Shown in pieces: positions 17,870 to 25,471 of a stretch of 64,000 nucleotides of DNA (its first letter is position 1; the number at the start of each line of letters is the position of its first letter). The notes below the pieces were generated by a model. It was not told the origin of the DNA and ran no database searches. It saw only the letters and a program-made list of their open reading frames with translations. Source of the stretch: Haloferax marinum (lineage in GTDB: Archaea; Halobacteriota; Halobacteria; Halobacteriales; Haloferacaceae); the NCBI RefSeq assembly GCF_009674625.1, contig NZ_WKJQ01000001.1:434001-498000 (forward strand), in the 5' to 3' direction. A program made the position numbers and the translations under genes.

Positions 17870-18532
17870 ATGCAACTCGAAGAATTCGTCAACTCGCACG
17901 CACCGAAAGAGGGTGGCAAAGCATTCGAACTGGAGAACTCGAAACTCCTCGATATCTCGCTCGACGGCGACGTCATGGCCAAAGCCGGAACGATGGTCAG
18001 CTATACGGGAGACATCTCGTTCGAACGGAAGTCCGCCGGCGGTCTGACGGGGATGTTGAAGAAGAAAGCCACCGGCGAAGGCCAGGTGATGATGCAGGCG
18101 TCCGGAACGGGCAACCTCTATCTCGCCGACCAAGGGAAAGAAGTCCAGATTCTCGAACTCGACGCTGGTGAAGAGATAAGCGTCAACGGAAACGACGTCC
18201 TCGCGTTCGAAGACAGCATCGACTGGGACATCAAGATGCTCAAGAGCATCGCCGGTGCGTCGACAGGCGGGTTGTTCAACGTCTTCCTCGAAGGGCCGGG
18301 CCACGTCGCAATCACGACGCACGGCGAACCAATCGTACTGGAGACCCCCGTCAGCACGGACCCGAACGCGACTGTCGCGTGGAGCGGCAACGCGTCGCCG
18401 TCGACGAAGCGTGACGTGAACATCAAGAGCCTTCTCGGACGCTCGTCGGGCGAGACCTACCAACTTCAGTTCTCGGGGAACGATGGCTTCGTCATCGTCC
18501 AACCGTACGAAGAAGTCCAACCGGGCCAGTAA
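17870..18532 (+). CDS. AIM24 family protein
   Basis: A 220-residue beta-rich protein. FELENSKLLDISLDGDVMAK, GTMVSYTGDISFERK and GHVAITTHGEPIVLE fit the AIM24/TSPc-like family, found in bacteria, archaea and as a mitochondrial biogenesis protein in yeast. The biochemical role is unknown. The ATG at 17870 is chosen; a GTG nine bases earlier is also possible. There is no signal peptide. It stands alone between the dehydrogenase and a metallo-beta-lactamase-fold gene. Confidence 0.88.
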   Translation: MQLEEFVNSHAPKEGGKAFELENSKLLDISLDGDVMAKAGTMVSYTGDISFERKSAGGLTGMLKKKATGEGQVMMQASGTGNLYLADQGKEVQILELDAGEEISVNGNDVLAFEDSIDWDIKMLKSIAGASTGGLFNVFLEGPGHVAITTHGEPIVLETPVSTDPNATVAWSGNASPSTKRDVNIKSLLGRSSGETYQLQFSGNDGFVIVQPYEEVQPGQ

Positions 18533-18634
18533 GCAACCAAACACGCGTCTTTCGGCGTTTCAGCGGCCGACAGAGACGTGTGCTAACACGTTATCTGCCT
18601 GAAGCGTTATCTCTGTGCCATCCTAATCGTGGGT

Positions 18635-19438
18635 ATGAGTGACAGTAGCGTCCACTTGGTCGACCGCGGTCGCGTCTACGCAGATATGGGGTACGTCCTC
18701 GACGGCTATTCGATGGGGAGCGCGTCGAATCCGAATCCCGACCACGAGACCGCCGAGTTCGTCGTCTGGAACGCCGTCGTCGACGGTCCGGACCAGACGC
18801 TCCTCTGGGACACCGGTTCGAATCCGAAGGCGGGAGACGGCTACTGGCCTGCGCCGCTGTACGACGCGTTCTCGCACGTCGACGCCGCAGAGCACACACT
18901 CGAAGCAGACCTCGACGCAGTCGGCTACTCGTTGTCCGACATCGACGGGGTGGTGATGAGCCACCTCCACCTCGACCACGCCGGTGGACTCGAGGCGTTC
19001 GCTGGTTCGGACGTTCCCATCTACGTCCACGAAGAGGAACTGAAGTTCGCCTACTACTCCGCGAAGACGACGAAGGGGTCGATAGCCTACCTTGCGTCGG
19101 ACTTCGACCACGACTTGAACTGGCGTATCGTCCACGGTGACGAACACACGCTGTTCGATGGCTTCCGTCTCTACCACCTTCCGGGCCACACGCCCGGCGT
19201 GATGGGTGCTCACATCGAGACGCCCGAAGGCGACGTACTCATCGCCGGTGACGAGTGTTACGTCGAAGGGAACTACGCGGACGAGATTCCACTCGGACCG
19301 GGGTTACTCTGGAGTGACAGACACTGGTTCGATAGCCTGCAGAAAGTAAAGGAGTTGGAGCGTCGGACCGGTGGTGACGTGCTGTTCGGGCACGATTTAG
19401 ACCGGTTCCGCTCCTTTGGAAGTGGGTGGAACGTCTAG
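18635..19438 (+). CDS. Metallo-beta-lactamase-fold hydrolase, N-acyl homoserine lactonase type
   Basis: A 267-residue protein with the MBL metal motif MSHLHLDHAGG (HxHxDH), a later His in LYHLPGHTPGVMG, an Asp in VLIAGDECY and a final His in VLFGHDLDRF. This set is typical of AHL-lactonase-like enzymes that open lactone rings with two zinc ions. Whether the substrate is a signalling lactone is unknown. The ATG at 18635 is used; the domain starts at once. It converges with the DsrE-like gene across a low-complexity GGT-rich tract. Confidence 0.85.
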   Translation: MSDSSVHLVDRGRVYADMGYVLDGYSMGSASNPNPDHETAEFVVWNAVVDGPDQTLLWDTGSNPKAGDGYWPAPLYDAFSHVDAAEHTLEADLDAVGYSLSDIDGVVMSHLHLDHAGGLEAFAGSDVPIYVHEEELKFAYYSAKTTKGSIAYLASDFDHDLNWRIVHGDEHTLFDGFRLYHLPGHTPGVMGAHIETPEGDVLIAGDECYVEGNYADEIPLGPGLLWSDRHWFDSLQKVKELERRTGGDVLFGHDLDRFRSFGSGWNV

Positions 19439-19480
19439 GCGGGCGGAGGGAGGAGACGCCCACCAGCAACGTCAGAAGAC

Positions 19481-19517
19481 GGTGGTGATGGTGGTGGTGG
19501 TGATGGTGGTGGGTTGG
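19481..19517. repeat. GGTGGT/GGTGAT low-complexity tract between convergent genes
   Basis: A G/T triplet tract (GGTGGTGATGGTGGTGG and continuation) in the 106-base gap between the lactonase-like and DsrE-like genes. It is not coding. On the other strand it is CCA/CAC-rich. Confidence 0.8.
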
Positions 19518-19544
19518 TTGTCCCGAGGGAGGGAGTAGTCGCGG

Positions 19545-20126
19545 TCAGATCATGAGTTGGACGTCTGCGTCGGCCATGTGCTGGATGGCCGTCGCCGCGC
19601 CCACGCCGGTAGTGACACCGTCGTAGAACTCGTCTTCGTCGTATCCCATCAGTTCGATGGTCATCTGACACGCCTGCAGGTCTACGCCCATGTCGAGAGA
19701 CGTCTCGATGAGTTCTTCGATGGTCGCAGTGCCGTTGTCTTCTATCTTCTTCTCCATCATGTTCGTCGCGACGCTGTCCATGAACGGAAGCGCGGCGACG
19801 GCGTTCGGCATCGGCATGCTGGGGTTGCCAACGGCACTGAGTTTGAGGTTCTTCGACTTCTTCTCGTGGAGGATGTCGAGCCCCCAGAACGTGTGGAAGA
19901 CCACGACGTCCCAGCCGAAGGCAGCTGCCGTGCTGGCGAGGATGAGCGGTGGGTACGCCATGTCGAGCGTGCCTTTCGTCGCGATGATGGTCATCGACTT
20001 CTGCCCGCCGTCGTCGGTCGCCTCTCGGAGGTCAGAGACTTCCTCTTCTAAGGCCTGAATCTGGGCCTGGAGGTCTTCGACAGAGGCGGTCGTCGTTTCG
20101 ACGGGCGCGTCAGCGTCTGAGCTCAT
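19545..20126 (-). CDS. DsrE/DsrF-like sulfur carrier protein (DsrE2 type)
   Basis: A 193-residue protein: an N-terminal coiled-coil (SVEDLQAQIQALEEEVSDLR), then a DsrE fold with MTIIATKGTLDMAYPPLILA, a membrane-like GWDVVVFHTFWGLDIL and the cysteine in DLQACQMTIELMGYDEDEF. DsrE2-type proteins work with TusA in moving sulfane sulfur as persulfide. The start ATG overlaps the TusA stop by four bases, so the two are one translational unit. Together with the adjacent persulfide dioxygenase and YeeE/YedE permeases this points to sulfane-sulfur handling; direction (assimilation, tRNA thiolation or detoxification) is inferred as detoxification or transport. Confidence 0.88.
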   Translation of the reverse strand: MSSDADAPVETTTASVEDLQAQIQALEEEVSDLREATDDGGQKSMTIIATKGTLDMAYPPLILASTAAAFGWDVVVFHTFWGLDILHEKKSKNLKLSAVGNPSMPMPNAVAALPFMDSVATNMMEKKIEDNGTATIEELIETSLDMGVDLQACQMTIELMGYDEDEFYDGVTTGVGAATAIQHMADADVQLMI

Positions 20127-20374
20127 TCCTTCTGGATGTAGTGGAGGAAGAGTGCCTGGCCGTCTTCCTCGGACTCGTCTTGGTCGAGCATGTCGACACC
20201 GTCGGTGCTGTCTGCCCAGCCCTTCAGGTCACTCATACTACCGGAGTCTGTGGAGACGACCTCCAGAATCTCTCCGGACGAGAGGTCGTCGACCGCGCTG
20301 CGGGTCTTGACGACGGGCATTGGGCAGGACAGTCCTTTCACGTCGAGGGTTTCGTTTGCTTCGTACTCAGTCAT
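20123..20374 (-). CDS. tusA: TusA-family sulfurtransferase
   Basis: An 83-residue protein with the TusA signature LDVKGLSCPMPVVKTRSAVD; the Cys of CPMP carries the persulfide. The rest (DLSSGEILEVVSTDSGSMSD) fits the small alpha/beta fold, ending in an acidic stretch and LFLHYIQKE. It is first in a two-gene operon with the DsrE-like gene. Its promoter region is shared with the divergent rhodanese-dioxygenase gene and holds two 17-base TTG-N11-CAA elements; a CTTTTAGG box (reverse strand, about 50-58 bases before the ATG) is the likely TATA element, placing one element just downstream of it. Confidence 0.92.
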   Translation of the reverse strand: MTEYEANETLDVKGLSCPMPVVKTRSAVDDLSSGEILEVVSTDSGSMSDLKGWADSTDGVDMLDQDESEEDGQALFLHYIQKE

Positions 20375-20392
20375 GTATCGAGTTCACCTGTG

Positions 20393-20409
20393 TTGGGTGT
20401 AACCCACAA
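20393..20409. promoter_or_regulatory. Operator-like site A, TTG-N11-CAA with TGGGT-GTA-ACCCA palindrome
   Basis: TTGGGTGTAACCCACAA, followed directly by TATCAG. The inner TGGGT-GTA-ACCCA is a perfect inverted repeat. It lies 19-35 bases before the tusA ATG, downstream of that gene's probable TATA box, where a bound protein would block transcription. Confidence 0.6.
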
Positions 20410-20441
20410 TATCAGGGTGTTTCCTAAAAGTGTGTCGGTTC

Positions 20442-20458
20442 TTGGGCAGACTGCGCAA
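20442..20458. promoter_or_regulatory. Operator-like site B, TTG-N11-CAA
   Basis: TTGGGCAGACTGCGCAA followed by TATCAG, the same frame and the same flank as site A (TTGGG...CAATATCAG). It is upstream of the tusA TATA box, 49 bases from site A. Confidence 0.6.
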
Positions 20459-20575
20459 TATCAGACTCGTGCTCCGCTGCACTGTCGTTTCTCGATGTGT
20501 TGCGTGGGTTAGGTTCATACGCTGCGCTCGCTCGTGCGTAATCGAACTACTCAGTGGCCTCTGTCGACCGATTTA

Positions 20576-20595
20576 GTATTGCAGAGAATCTGAAC
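20576..20595. promoter_or_regulatory. Half-site GTATTGCAG before the rhodanese-dioxygenase gene
   Basis: GTATTGCAGAGAATCTGAAC keeps the RTATTG core of the other sites but lacks the CAA arm. It lies about 12-30 bases upstream of the CGCTTAAG box (20608-20615) that is the likely TATA element of the gene starting at 20645. Confidence 0.4.
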
Positions 20596-20644
20596 GACTA
20601 TGCAAACGCTTAAGTTGGGCCATCTAATAGTGGGGGATGCATAC

Positions 20645-21832
20645 ATGACTGAACCAGATCTTCCCGAACTGGACGTCGAAGTTCCCCTCATCGAACCCGA
20701 GACGCTCAAAGAGCGCATCGACGACGGTGAATCGCTGACTATCCTCGACAACCGCATGTCCTCCGAGTTCGAGGAGTGGCGCATCGAGGGAGAAAACGTC
20801 TCTCACGTCAACATCCCCTACTTCGAGTTCCTCGACGAAGACCTGAACGACGACGTCTTCGCGGACCTCCCCGAAGACGAAGAGTTCGTCGTCCTCTGTG
20901 CGAAGGGCTCTTCTTCCGAATACGTCGCTGGAGTGCTCATCGACGAAGGCTACGACGCTGTTGCTCTCGAACGTGGCATGAACGGCTGGGCCAGCATCTA
21001 CGAGTACACCGAACTCGACACCGAAGGCGACGCTGTCGTCGCACAGTACCAGCGTCCATCCAGTGGGTGTCTCGGCTACCTCGTCGTCGACGGCGACGAG
21101 GCGGCCGTCGTCGACCCACTCCGGTACTTCTCGGACGTGTACGTGCAGGACGCGAAGGCGATGGGTGCCGAACTGAAGTACGCCATCGACACGCACATCC
21201 ACGCCGACCACATCAGCGGCGTTCGCACGCTGGTCGAAGACGAAGGCCTCACTGGCGTCATCCCCGAAGCGGCCCTCGACCGTGGCGTCGACTACGACAC
21301 CGAGGTCGACACCCTCGCCCACGGCGAGACGCTCACCATCGGCGACACCGACCTCGAAGCAATCCACACGCCCGGCCACACCACCGGCATGACGACCTAC
21401 AAGGTCGACAACGTGCTCTTTACGGGTGACGGTCTGTTCATCGAATCGGTCGCCCGCCCCGACCTCGAAGATGGTGACGAGGGTGCTCCGGACGCCGCCG
21501 GCATGCTCTACGACTCGCTGCAAGAGCGCGTCCTGAACCACGACGACCACTTCATCGTCGCCTCTGCGCACTTCAGTGATGCGGCAATCCCCGCCGAAGA
21601 CGGCACTTACACGGCCACGCTCGGGGAACTCAAGGACACCATGGGTGCTCTCTCCATGCCCAAAGACGAGTTCGTCGAGTTCATCCTCTCGGACATGCCG
21701 CCTCGCCCAGCCAACTACATCGACATCATCGAGACCAACCTCGGTGTGCAAGAGTCGGACGACGACCGCGCGTTCGAACTCGAACTTGGCCCGAACAACT
21801 GCGCGGCCAGCAACGAAGCACTGACGAACTAA
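20645..21832 (+). CDS. Rhodanese-persulfide dioxygenase fusion (ETHE1-like MBL protein)
   Basis: A 395-residue two-domain protein. Residues 1-120 are a rhodanese domain with active-site Cys in FVVLCAKGSSSEYVAG; residues 130-395 are a metallo-beta-lactamase fold with DTHIHADHISG (HxHxDH), a His in IHTPGHTTGMTTY and an Asp in VLFTGDGLFIE, the iron site pattern of ETHE1 persulfide dioxygenases. The pair would move sulfane sulfur and oxidise persulfide to sulfite with O2. The order rhodanese first differs from the more common C-terminal rhodanese in bacterial fusions. It diverges from tusA and is followed at once by YeeE/YedE genes, so it heads an operon. Confidence 0.9.
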   Translation: MTEPDLPELDVEVPLIEPETLKERIDDGESLTILDNRMSSEFEEWRIEGENVSHVNIPYFEFLDEDLNDDVFADLPEDEEFVVLCAKGSSSEYVAGVLIDEGYDAVALERGMNGWASIYEYTELDTEGDAVVAQYQRPSSGCLGYLVVDGDEAAVVDPLRYFSDVYVQDAKAMGAELKYAIDTHIHADHISGVRTLVEDEGLTGVIPEAALDRGVDYDTEVDTLAHGETLTIGDTDLEAIHTPGHTTGMTTYKVDNVLFTGDGLFIESVARPDLEDGDEGAPDAAGMLYDSLQERVLNHDDHFIVASAHFSDAAIPAEDGTYTATLGELKDTMGALSMPKDEFVEFILSDMPPRPANYIDIIETNLGVQESDDDRAFELELGPNNCAASNEALTN

Positions 21833-22327
21833 ATGTCTGGACTGACGCCGCTCCTCGTCGATAGCCTCTTCCCGAACGGGGTCGCGCACTACGCGCTCGG
21901 TGGGCTCCTCATCGGACTCGGGACCGCCATCATCTATCTCGGCACGGGAATCATCGCGGGTGCGAGTACGTTCCTCGAGACGACGCTCTCGTACGTCTCC
22001 GACCTCCCGCGATTCAACAAGGCGAAGTACGTCGCGTCGCGCAACTGGCGCGTCGTCTTCACACTGAGTATCGTCGCCGGTGCCGCCATCTACACCCTCA
22101 CACTCGGTGGGGGCGAATGGTGGGTCTCCGAGGTCCAACCGTGGCGCTTCGCGGTCGGTGGCGTCCTCGTCGGAATCGGTACCCGCGTCGGTAAAGGCTG
22201 TACGTCCGGTCACGGGGTTTGCGGCGTCGGCTCTCGCTCGCGAACCTCGTTCGTCAACGTCGCCACGTTCATGCTCGTCGCCATCGGCGTCGCACAACTC
22301 CTGCAGGCGCTGGGGGTGTCGCCATGA
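21833..22327 (+). CDS. YeeE/YedE half-size permease (first half)
   Basis: A 164-residue membrane protein with four or five segments, starting directly after the stop of the dioxygenase gene. The hallmark GKGCTSGHGVCGVGSRSR has the conserved Cys residues of the YeeE/YedE (thiosulfate or sulfur-compound) transporter family; half-size pairs are also called PmpA/PmpB. Thiosulfate passage through such Cys-lined pores is known for bacterial full-length YeeE; here the substrate is inferred. It overlaps the second half by four bases, so the two probably make one transporter. Confidence 0.88.
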   Translation: MSGLTPLLVDSLFPNGVAHYALGGLLIGLGTAIIYLGTGIIAGASTFLETTLSYVSDLPRFNKAKYVASRNWRVVFTLSIVAGAAIYTLTLGGGEWWVSEVQPWRFAVGGVLVGIGTRVGKGCTSGHGVCGVGSRSRTSFVNVATFMLVAIGVAQLLQALGVSP

Positions 22328-22788
22328 GTGACGGCGAACGCGGACTCGGATTCCTCCTGACCATCATCGTGGGTGGTCTGATATTCGGGTTCGGTCTCGG
22401 ACTGAGCAATATGGCCCGACCGGAAGTCGTCCTCGACTTCCTCCAGTTCGACGACTTCGGCCTCGTCTTCGTCATGGGCGGTGCCGCAGTCGTCACTGGA
22501 ACCGTCTTCGCACTCGCGGAGGCGACCGGCCGTCGCGCTCCGCTCACCGGAATCGACTACGGTCGCCGCCTGAAGTCGTTCGACAAGAACGTCGTCACCG
22601 GTGGCGTCATCTTCGGTGCTGGCTGGGGCATCTCGGGTATCTGCCCTGGAGCGGCGTACGCCAGCCTCGGTGTCGGTAACTATCCCATCCTCGTCGCTAT
22701 CGGTGGGATGTTCCTCGGCGCATATCTCCAAGGGCTGTGGCGCGCTCGGCGGACCGAGAGTGCCACCCGCGGAACCTCGGCCGACTGA
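22324..22788 (+). CDS. YeeE/YedE half-size permease (second half, DUF6691-like)
   Basis: A 154-residue membrane protein overlapping its partner (ATGA). FGFGLGLSNMARPEVVLDFL and GWGISGICPGAAYASLGVG hold the second Cys motif (GxCPG) of the YeeE/YedE family. It would complete the pore of the first half. A pyrimidine-rich tract starts three bases after its stop and no further gene follows for 600 bases, so the operon ends here. Confidence 0.86.
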   Translation: MSDGERGLGFLLTIIVGGLIFGFGLGLSNMARPEVVLDFLQFDDFGLVFVMGGAAVVTGTVFALAEATGRRAPLTGIDYGRRLKSFDKNVVTGGVIFGAGWGISGICPGAAYASLGVGNYPILVAIGGMFLGAYLQGLWRARRTESATRGTSAD

Positions 22789-22790
22789 CG

Positions 22791-22882
<92 letters not shown>

Positions 22883-23134
22883 CACCGTTCTATTCGACGG
22901 CGCGCCCGTCTCTGTCGACCGCCGTCTGTCTCCTCTCTGACCCACTTTCTTCGGAGCTTCTCGCGTCTGCGCACTGCTCTCTGTTCGACCCTCCGTACTA
23001 TCTCGAACCACGGCCCGGTCCAGTCTGCCGCCGGTCGCGCCTGGTGTTCGGATAACCGAAGGGCATCCGAAAGCTCACGCACCCCCGACACCCTCGTTCG
23101 TGGCAGCGACGACGACACTGTCGAACAAATACTG

Positions 23135-23153
23135 TATTGTACATTTCATAAAA
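23135..23153. promoter_or_regulatory. Operator-like site C, TATTGTAC with near CAA arm
   Basis: TATTGTACATTTCATAAAA: the TTG-N11 spacing is kept and the far arm is AAA in place of CAA. It lies 250 bases before the start of the tiny membrane protein gene and would be a distal site. Confidence 0.4.
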
Positions 23154-23275
23154 TTCTGTTTTGTCATAGATAGCGGCCATATCTGTTCGTAACACCTCGT
23201 GGTACAAATTGAGCCACAGTTTGGCGGTATTTCTATGTCCAATTCATAACTTATGGATATCCAATGAGGATGTGG

Positions 23276-23294
23276 TATTGTACATTGTTCCCAA
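23276..23294. promoter_or_regulatory. Operator-like site D directly upstream of BRE/TATA
   Basis: TATTGTACATTGTTCCCAA has exact TTG-N11-CAA spacing. Its right end merges with the BRE-like CCCAAAAG and is followed by the TATA-like GCGTTATAT at 23297-23305, so a protein bound here would compete with TFB. Confidence 0.6.
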
Positions 23295-23346
23295 AAGCGT
23301 TATATCCTCTCTCCGGTTAGCCAGCAGTGTACAGGAAAGCATGATT

Positions 23347-23359
23347 CGTACAATATCAG
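23347..23359. promoter_or_regulatory. Operator-like site E (inverted), CGTACAATATCAG
   Basis: Read on the reverse strand it is CTGATATTGTACG and continues AATCATGC, matching site F (TTGTACGAAGCATAC) at 13 of 15 positions. It shares ACAATATCAG with site A. It lies between the expected transcription start and the ATG at 23387. Confidence 0.55.
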
Positions 23360-23386
23360 TTTCGCGCCCCGCGGGGTGCAGGTAAG

Positions 23387-23536
23387 ATGTTCGGAATCGA
23401 AACGCTAGGTGGTACCTCGCAGGCGGCCGCCCTCGTCGGCCTCGTCTTCGTCGAAGCGATGGTGCTGTACGTTGGTTACGGCGTTCTCGAGAGCGTTCTC
23501 GGACCTGCAGTGATGAAACTCCTCGGTGGTGAATAG
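23387..23536 (+). CDS. Small single-segment membrane protein (DUF7512-like)
   Basis: A 49-residue protein, MFGIETLGGTSQAAALVGLV at the start and ending VMKLLGGE, with one long hydrophobic segment (ALVGLVFVEAMVLYVGYGVL). Only one base separates its stop from the ATG of the TauE-like exporter. I recall small proteins of this type (DUF7512) beside sulfite exporter genes in haloarchaea, without a known role; an accessory or assembly subunit of the exporter is the natural guess. A GGTAAG precedes the ATG. Confidence 0.72.
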   Translation: MFGIETLGGTSQAAALVGLVFVEAMVLYVGYGVLESVLGPAVMKLLGGE

Positions 23537-23537
23537 T

Positions 23538-24575
23538 ATGTTCGAACTATTCGGAATCCCGGCCACGATGCTCGTGATGTTCGCCGGTTTCGGCCTTCTC
23601 ATCGGTATCCTCTTCGGGTTCTTCGGGATGGGTGGGTCGTTCCTCGTCACGCCCGCACTGTTGGTCATGGGATATCCGTCGCGCGTGGCAGTCGGGTCCG
23701 GGCTCGCGTTCGTCTTCGGGACGTCCGTCATCGCGACGCTGAAGCACCGTGACCTCGGTCAGGTCGACTACAAACTCGGTGTCTCGATGATTATCGGGAC
23801 GACCGTCGGCCTCGAAGTCGGGAAGGAAATCGTCCTCTATCTCGAAGAACTGGGTCTCGCCGGCAACATCATCAGCATCACGTACGTGCTGCTCCTCGGC
23901 GGAATCGGCGCGTTCGTCACCTACGAAGCACTCAAGGGTGACAGCGGTGGCGGTGTGAGCCACGACGTCGACGAAGACGCCGAAATCGACGCCGACGACA
24001 TTCCAGAGATAGCCAAGAAGATTCAGAGCTACTCGCTCCCACCGATGCTGACCCTCCGTGGCGGCATTCAGGTCTCGCTCTGGATGATTCTCGCCGTCGC
24101 GTTCGCGACGGGCCTCCTCTCGGGCTTCCTCGGTGTCGGGGGCGGCTTCATCCGCATGCCGGCGCTGTTCTACCTGATCGGTGTGCCGGTGCCCATCGCC
24201 GTCGGGACTGACCTCTTCGAGATTATGTTCTCGGGCGGTATCGGGTCGTTCCTCTACGCCCAATCCGGGGGTGTCGACCTCTCTATCGTCGCTCCGCTCC
24301 TCGCTGGCTCTGCACTCGGTGCCCGCGTCGGCTCTGCGGCGACCTCCATCGTCGACGAAGACGAAATCAAGATTTACTTCGGTCTGATGCTCCTGCTCGG
24401 TGCGCTCGCCGTGGCAGTCCGCCAGGCCGGGAACTACCTCGGTATGGGTGTTCTCGACTACGTCAGCCTCGCACTCATCCTCGGGTCTGCGCTGATGGTC
24501 GCCGGTGCTGTCGTCTACAGTGCCCTCAAATCGATGCGGGCAGGCACGACCGGTACAACACCCACCGCCGACTAA
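23538..24575 (+). CDS. TauE/SafE family anion (sulfite) exporter
   Basis: A 345-residue membrane protein with eight or nine segments and the internal repeat typical of the family: GFFGMGGSFLVTPALLVMG in the first half and GFLGVGGGFIRMPALFYL in the second. An acidic cytoplasmic loop (DVDEDAEIDADDIPE) joins the halves. TauE/SafE proteins export sulfite, sulfoacetate or related anions. With persulfide dioxygenase (which makes sulfite) encoded 3 kb upstream under similar operator elements, sulfite export is a reasonable inference. Confidence 0.88.
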   Translation: MFELFGIPATMLVMFAGFGLLIGILFGFFGMGGSFLVTPALLVMGYPSRVAVGSGLAFVFGTSVIATLKHRDLGQVDYKLGVSMIIGTTVGLEVGKEIVLYLEELGLAGNIISITYVLLLGGIGAFVTYEALKGDSGGGVSHDVDEDAEIDADDIPEIAKKIQSYSLPPMLTLRGGIQVSLWMILAVAFATGLLSGFLGVGGGFIRMPALFYLIGVPVPIAVGTDLFEIMFSGGIGSFLYAQSGGVDLSIVAPLLAGSALGARVGSAATSIVDEDEIKIYFGLMLLLGALAVAVRQAGNYLGMGVLDYVSLALILGSALMVAGAVVYSALKSMRAGTTGTTPTAD

Positions 24576-24612
24576 CCCCAGAATCGCCCCTCGAACACAG
24601 CCCTCTGTTCTC

Positions 24613-24618
24613 GTTTTT
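24613..24618 (+). terminator. T6 terminator after the TauE gene
   Basis: CTCGTTTTTTCGG, a run of six T residues 38 bases after the stop and just before the operator and promoter of the regulator gene. Confidence 0.5.
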
Positions 24619-24629
24619 TCGGTTCGGTG

Positions 24630-24657
24630 TTGTACGAAGCATACAAACCCTTTTGAG
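24630..24657 (+). promoter_or_regulatory. Operator-like site F and promoter of the HTH regulator
   Basis: TTGTACGAAGCATACAA (24630-24646) is an inverted repeat TTGTA-N7-TACAA with exact TTG-N11-CAA form. Its right arm forms the BRE (ATACAAA) of the TATA-like CCCTTTTGAG (24647-24656), 27-36 bases before the ATG at 24684. A bound repressor would exclude TFB/TBP, so autoregulation is likely. Confidence 0.65.
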
Positions 24658-24683
24658 TGCTGACTACGTACCCGCTTACGATA

Positions 24684-25076
24684 ATGGCTACCTCGATGGT
24701 CGAATACCTGCAATCCGACATGCAGTGCGAGGGACTCCTCGAGTGTCTCCACGGACTCAAGCAGCTCGACCGACGGTGCTTCGAGGTCCTCGTCGAAACT
24801 GAGGACCCCATGACCGTTGACGAAGTTGCTGAGGCCGTCGAACGCGAGCGCTCGACTGCGTACCGTTCCATCCAGCGGCTACTCCAAGCAGGGCTCATTC
24901 AGAAAGAACAGGTCAACTACGAACACGGTGGCTACTACCACGTCTATCTGCCCACCGACCCCAACGAAGTCGCAGACGACATGCAGCGGATGCTCAACGA
25001 CTGGTACGCCCAGATGGGCACGCTCATCCAAGAGTTCCGCGACAAGTACGACGACAAAATTCTCACTGCCGAGTGA
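24684..25076 (+). CDS. Cys-containing winged-helix regulator (TrmB/ArsR-like), candidate sulfur sensor
   Basis: A 130-residue protein with a winged helix-turn-helix (MTVDEVAEAVERERSTAYRS, then IQRLLQAGLIQKEQVNYEHG) and a C-terminal amphipathic helix for dimerisation (ADDMQRMLNDWYAQM). Its only cysteines are C15, C21 and C32, all before the HTH, in DMQCEGLLECLHGLKQLDRR and the next residue. Adjacent sulfur genes and shared operator elements suggest persulfide or thiol sensing, as known for SqrR/BigR-type ArsR proteins, though the Cys arrangement differs. Function is an inference; the DNA-binding fold is clear. Confidence 0.85.
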   Translation: MATSMVEYLQSDMQCEGLLECLHGLKQLDRRCFEVLVETEDPMTVDEVAEAVERERSTAYRSIQRLLQAGLIQKEQVNYEHGGYYHVYLPTDPNEVADDMQRMLNDWYAQMGTLIQEFRDKYDDKILTAE

Positions 25077-25185
25077 GCGGTTTCGCCCGACGATGGCCCG
25101 ACGTTCAGTACGTCACCTCGTCGCCCTAACTGATTAGGCTCTGCGTTCAACCCCGACCAGCCCCTAGTTTCTTTTGCGACCCCAC

Positions 25186-25392
25186 ATGTCGAAGAGTAAA
25201 AGCAGTCCCCGCCACAACGAGTTCGTAGAAGAGTGTCCAACGTGCGACTCCCGCACCCCACATCAGGTCTCCATCGAGATCAAGACCGAGAGCAGAAAGC
25301 GCGAGAACCGAGAGTTCTCACGCGAACCGTACCGTGTGACACAGTGCTCTCGGTGCGGCGACCGGCGCGCTCAACGTATGAACGACGCGTGA
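25186..25392 (+). CDS. Small zinc-ribbon protein (DUF7835-like)
   Basis: A 68-residue basic protein with two CxxC pairs: EECPTCDSRTPH and TQCSRCGDRRAQRM, 40 residues apart, forming a zinc beta-ribbon. I recall the family as DUF7835, role unknown; such ribbons often bind nucleic acids or partner proteins. The ATG at 25186 follows a TTTCTTTTGCG box at about 25 bases. It stands alone between the sulfur regulator and the response regulator. Confidence 0.8.
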   Translation: MSKSKSSPRHNEFVEECPTCDSRTPHQVSIEIKTESRKRENREFSREPYRVTQCSRCGDRRAQRMNDA

Positions 25393-25471
25393 ATGACCCG
25401 TCAACCACGGTCGAATCTACGCCGACGCACGGCCAAGAGACGACTCGTCAGCCCTCCACCTGATTCGATAG

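Larger units (their letters stand above)
22883..23386. other. Gene-free intergenic region upstream of the TauE operon
   Basis: About 500 bases without a supportable gene. The first half is G/C-rich and featureless. From about 23120 it becomes AT-rich and holds three TATTGTAC elements (23135, 23276 and inverted at 23348), a TATA-like GCGTTATAT (23297-23305) with CCCAAAA before it, and an inverted TGTAC/GTACA pair spanning 23328-23352. It therefore looks like an extended regulated promoter. Confidence 0.7.

Noticed and set aside
20624-22297. A 557-codon open frame on the reverse strand opposite the dioxygenase and permease genes
   Set aside because: It is the antisense shadow of G/C-rich coding DNA; its Asp/Glu/Arg/Val composition has no domain pattern, while the forward genes have clear motifs and ATGA coupling. 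The same applies to long reverse frames at 14725-16251, 23547-24752 and 47924-49600.
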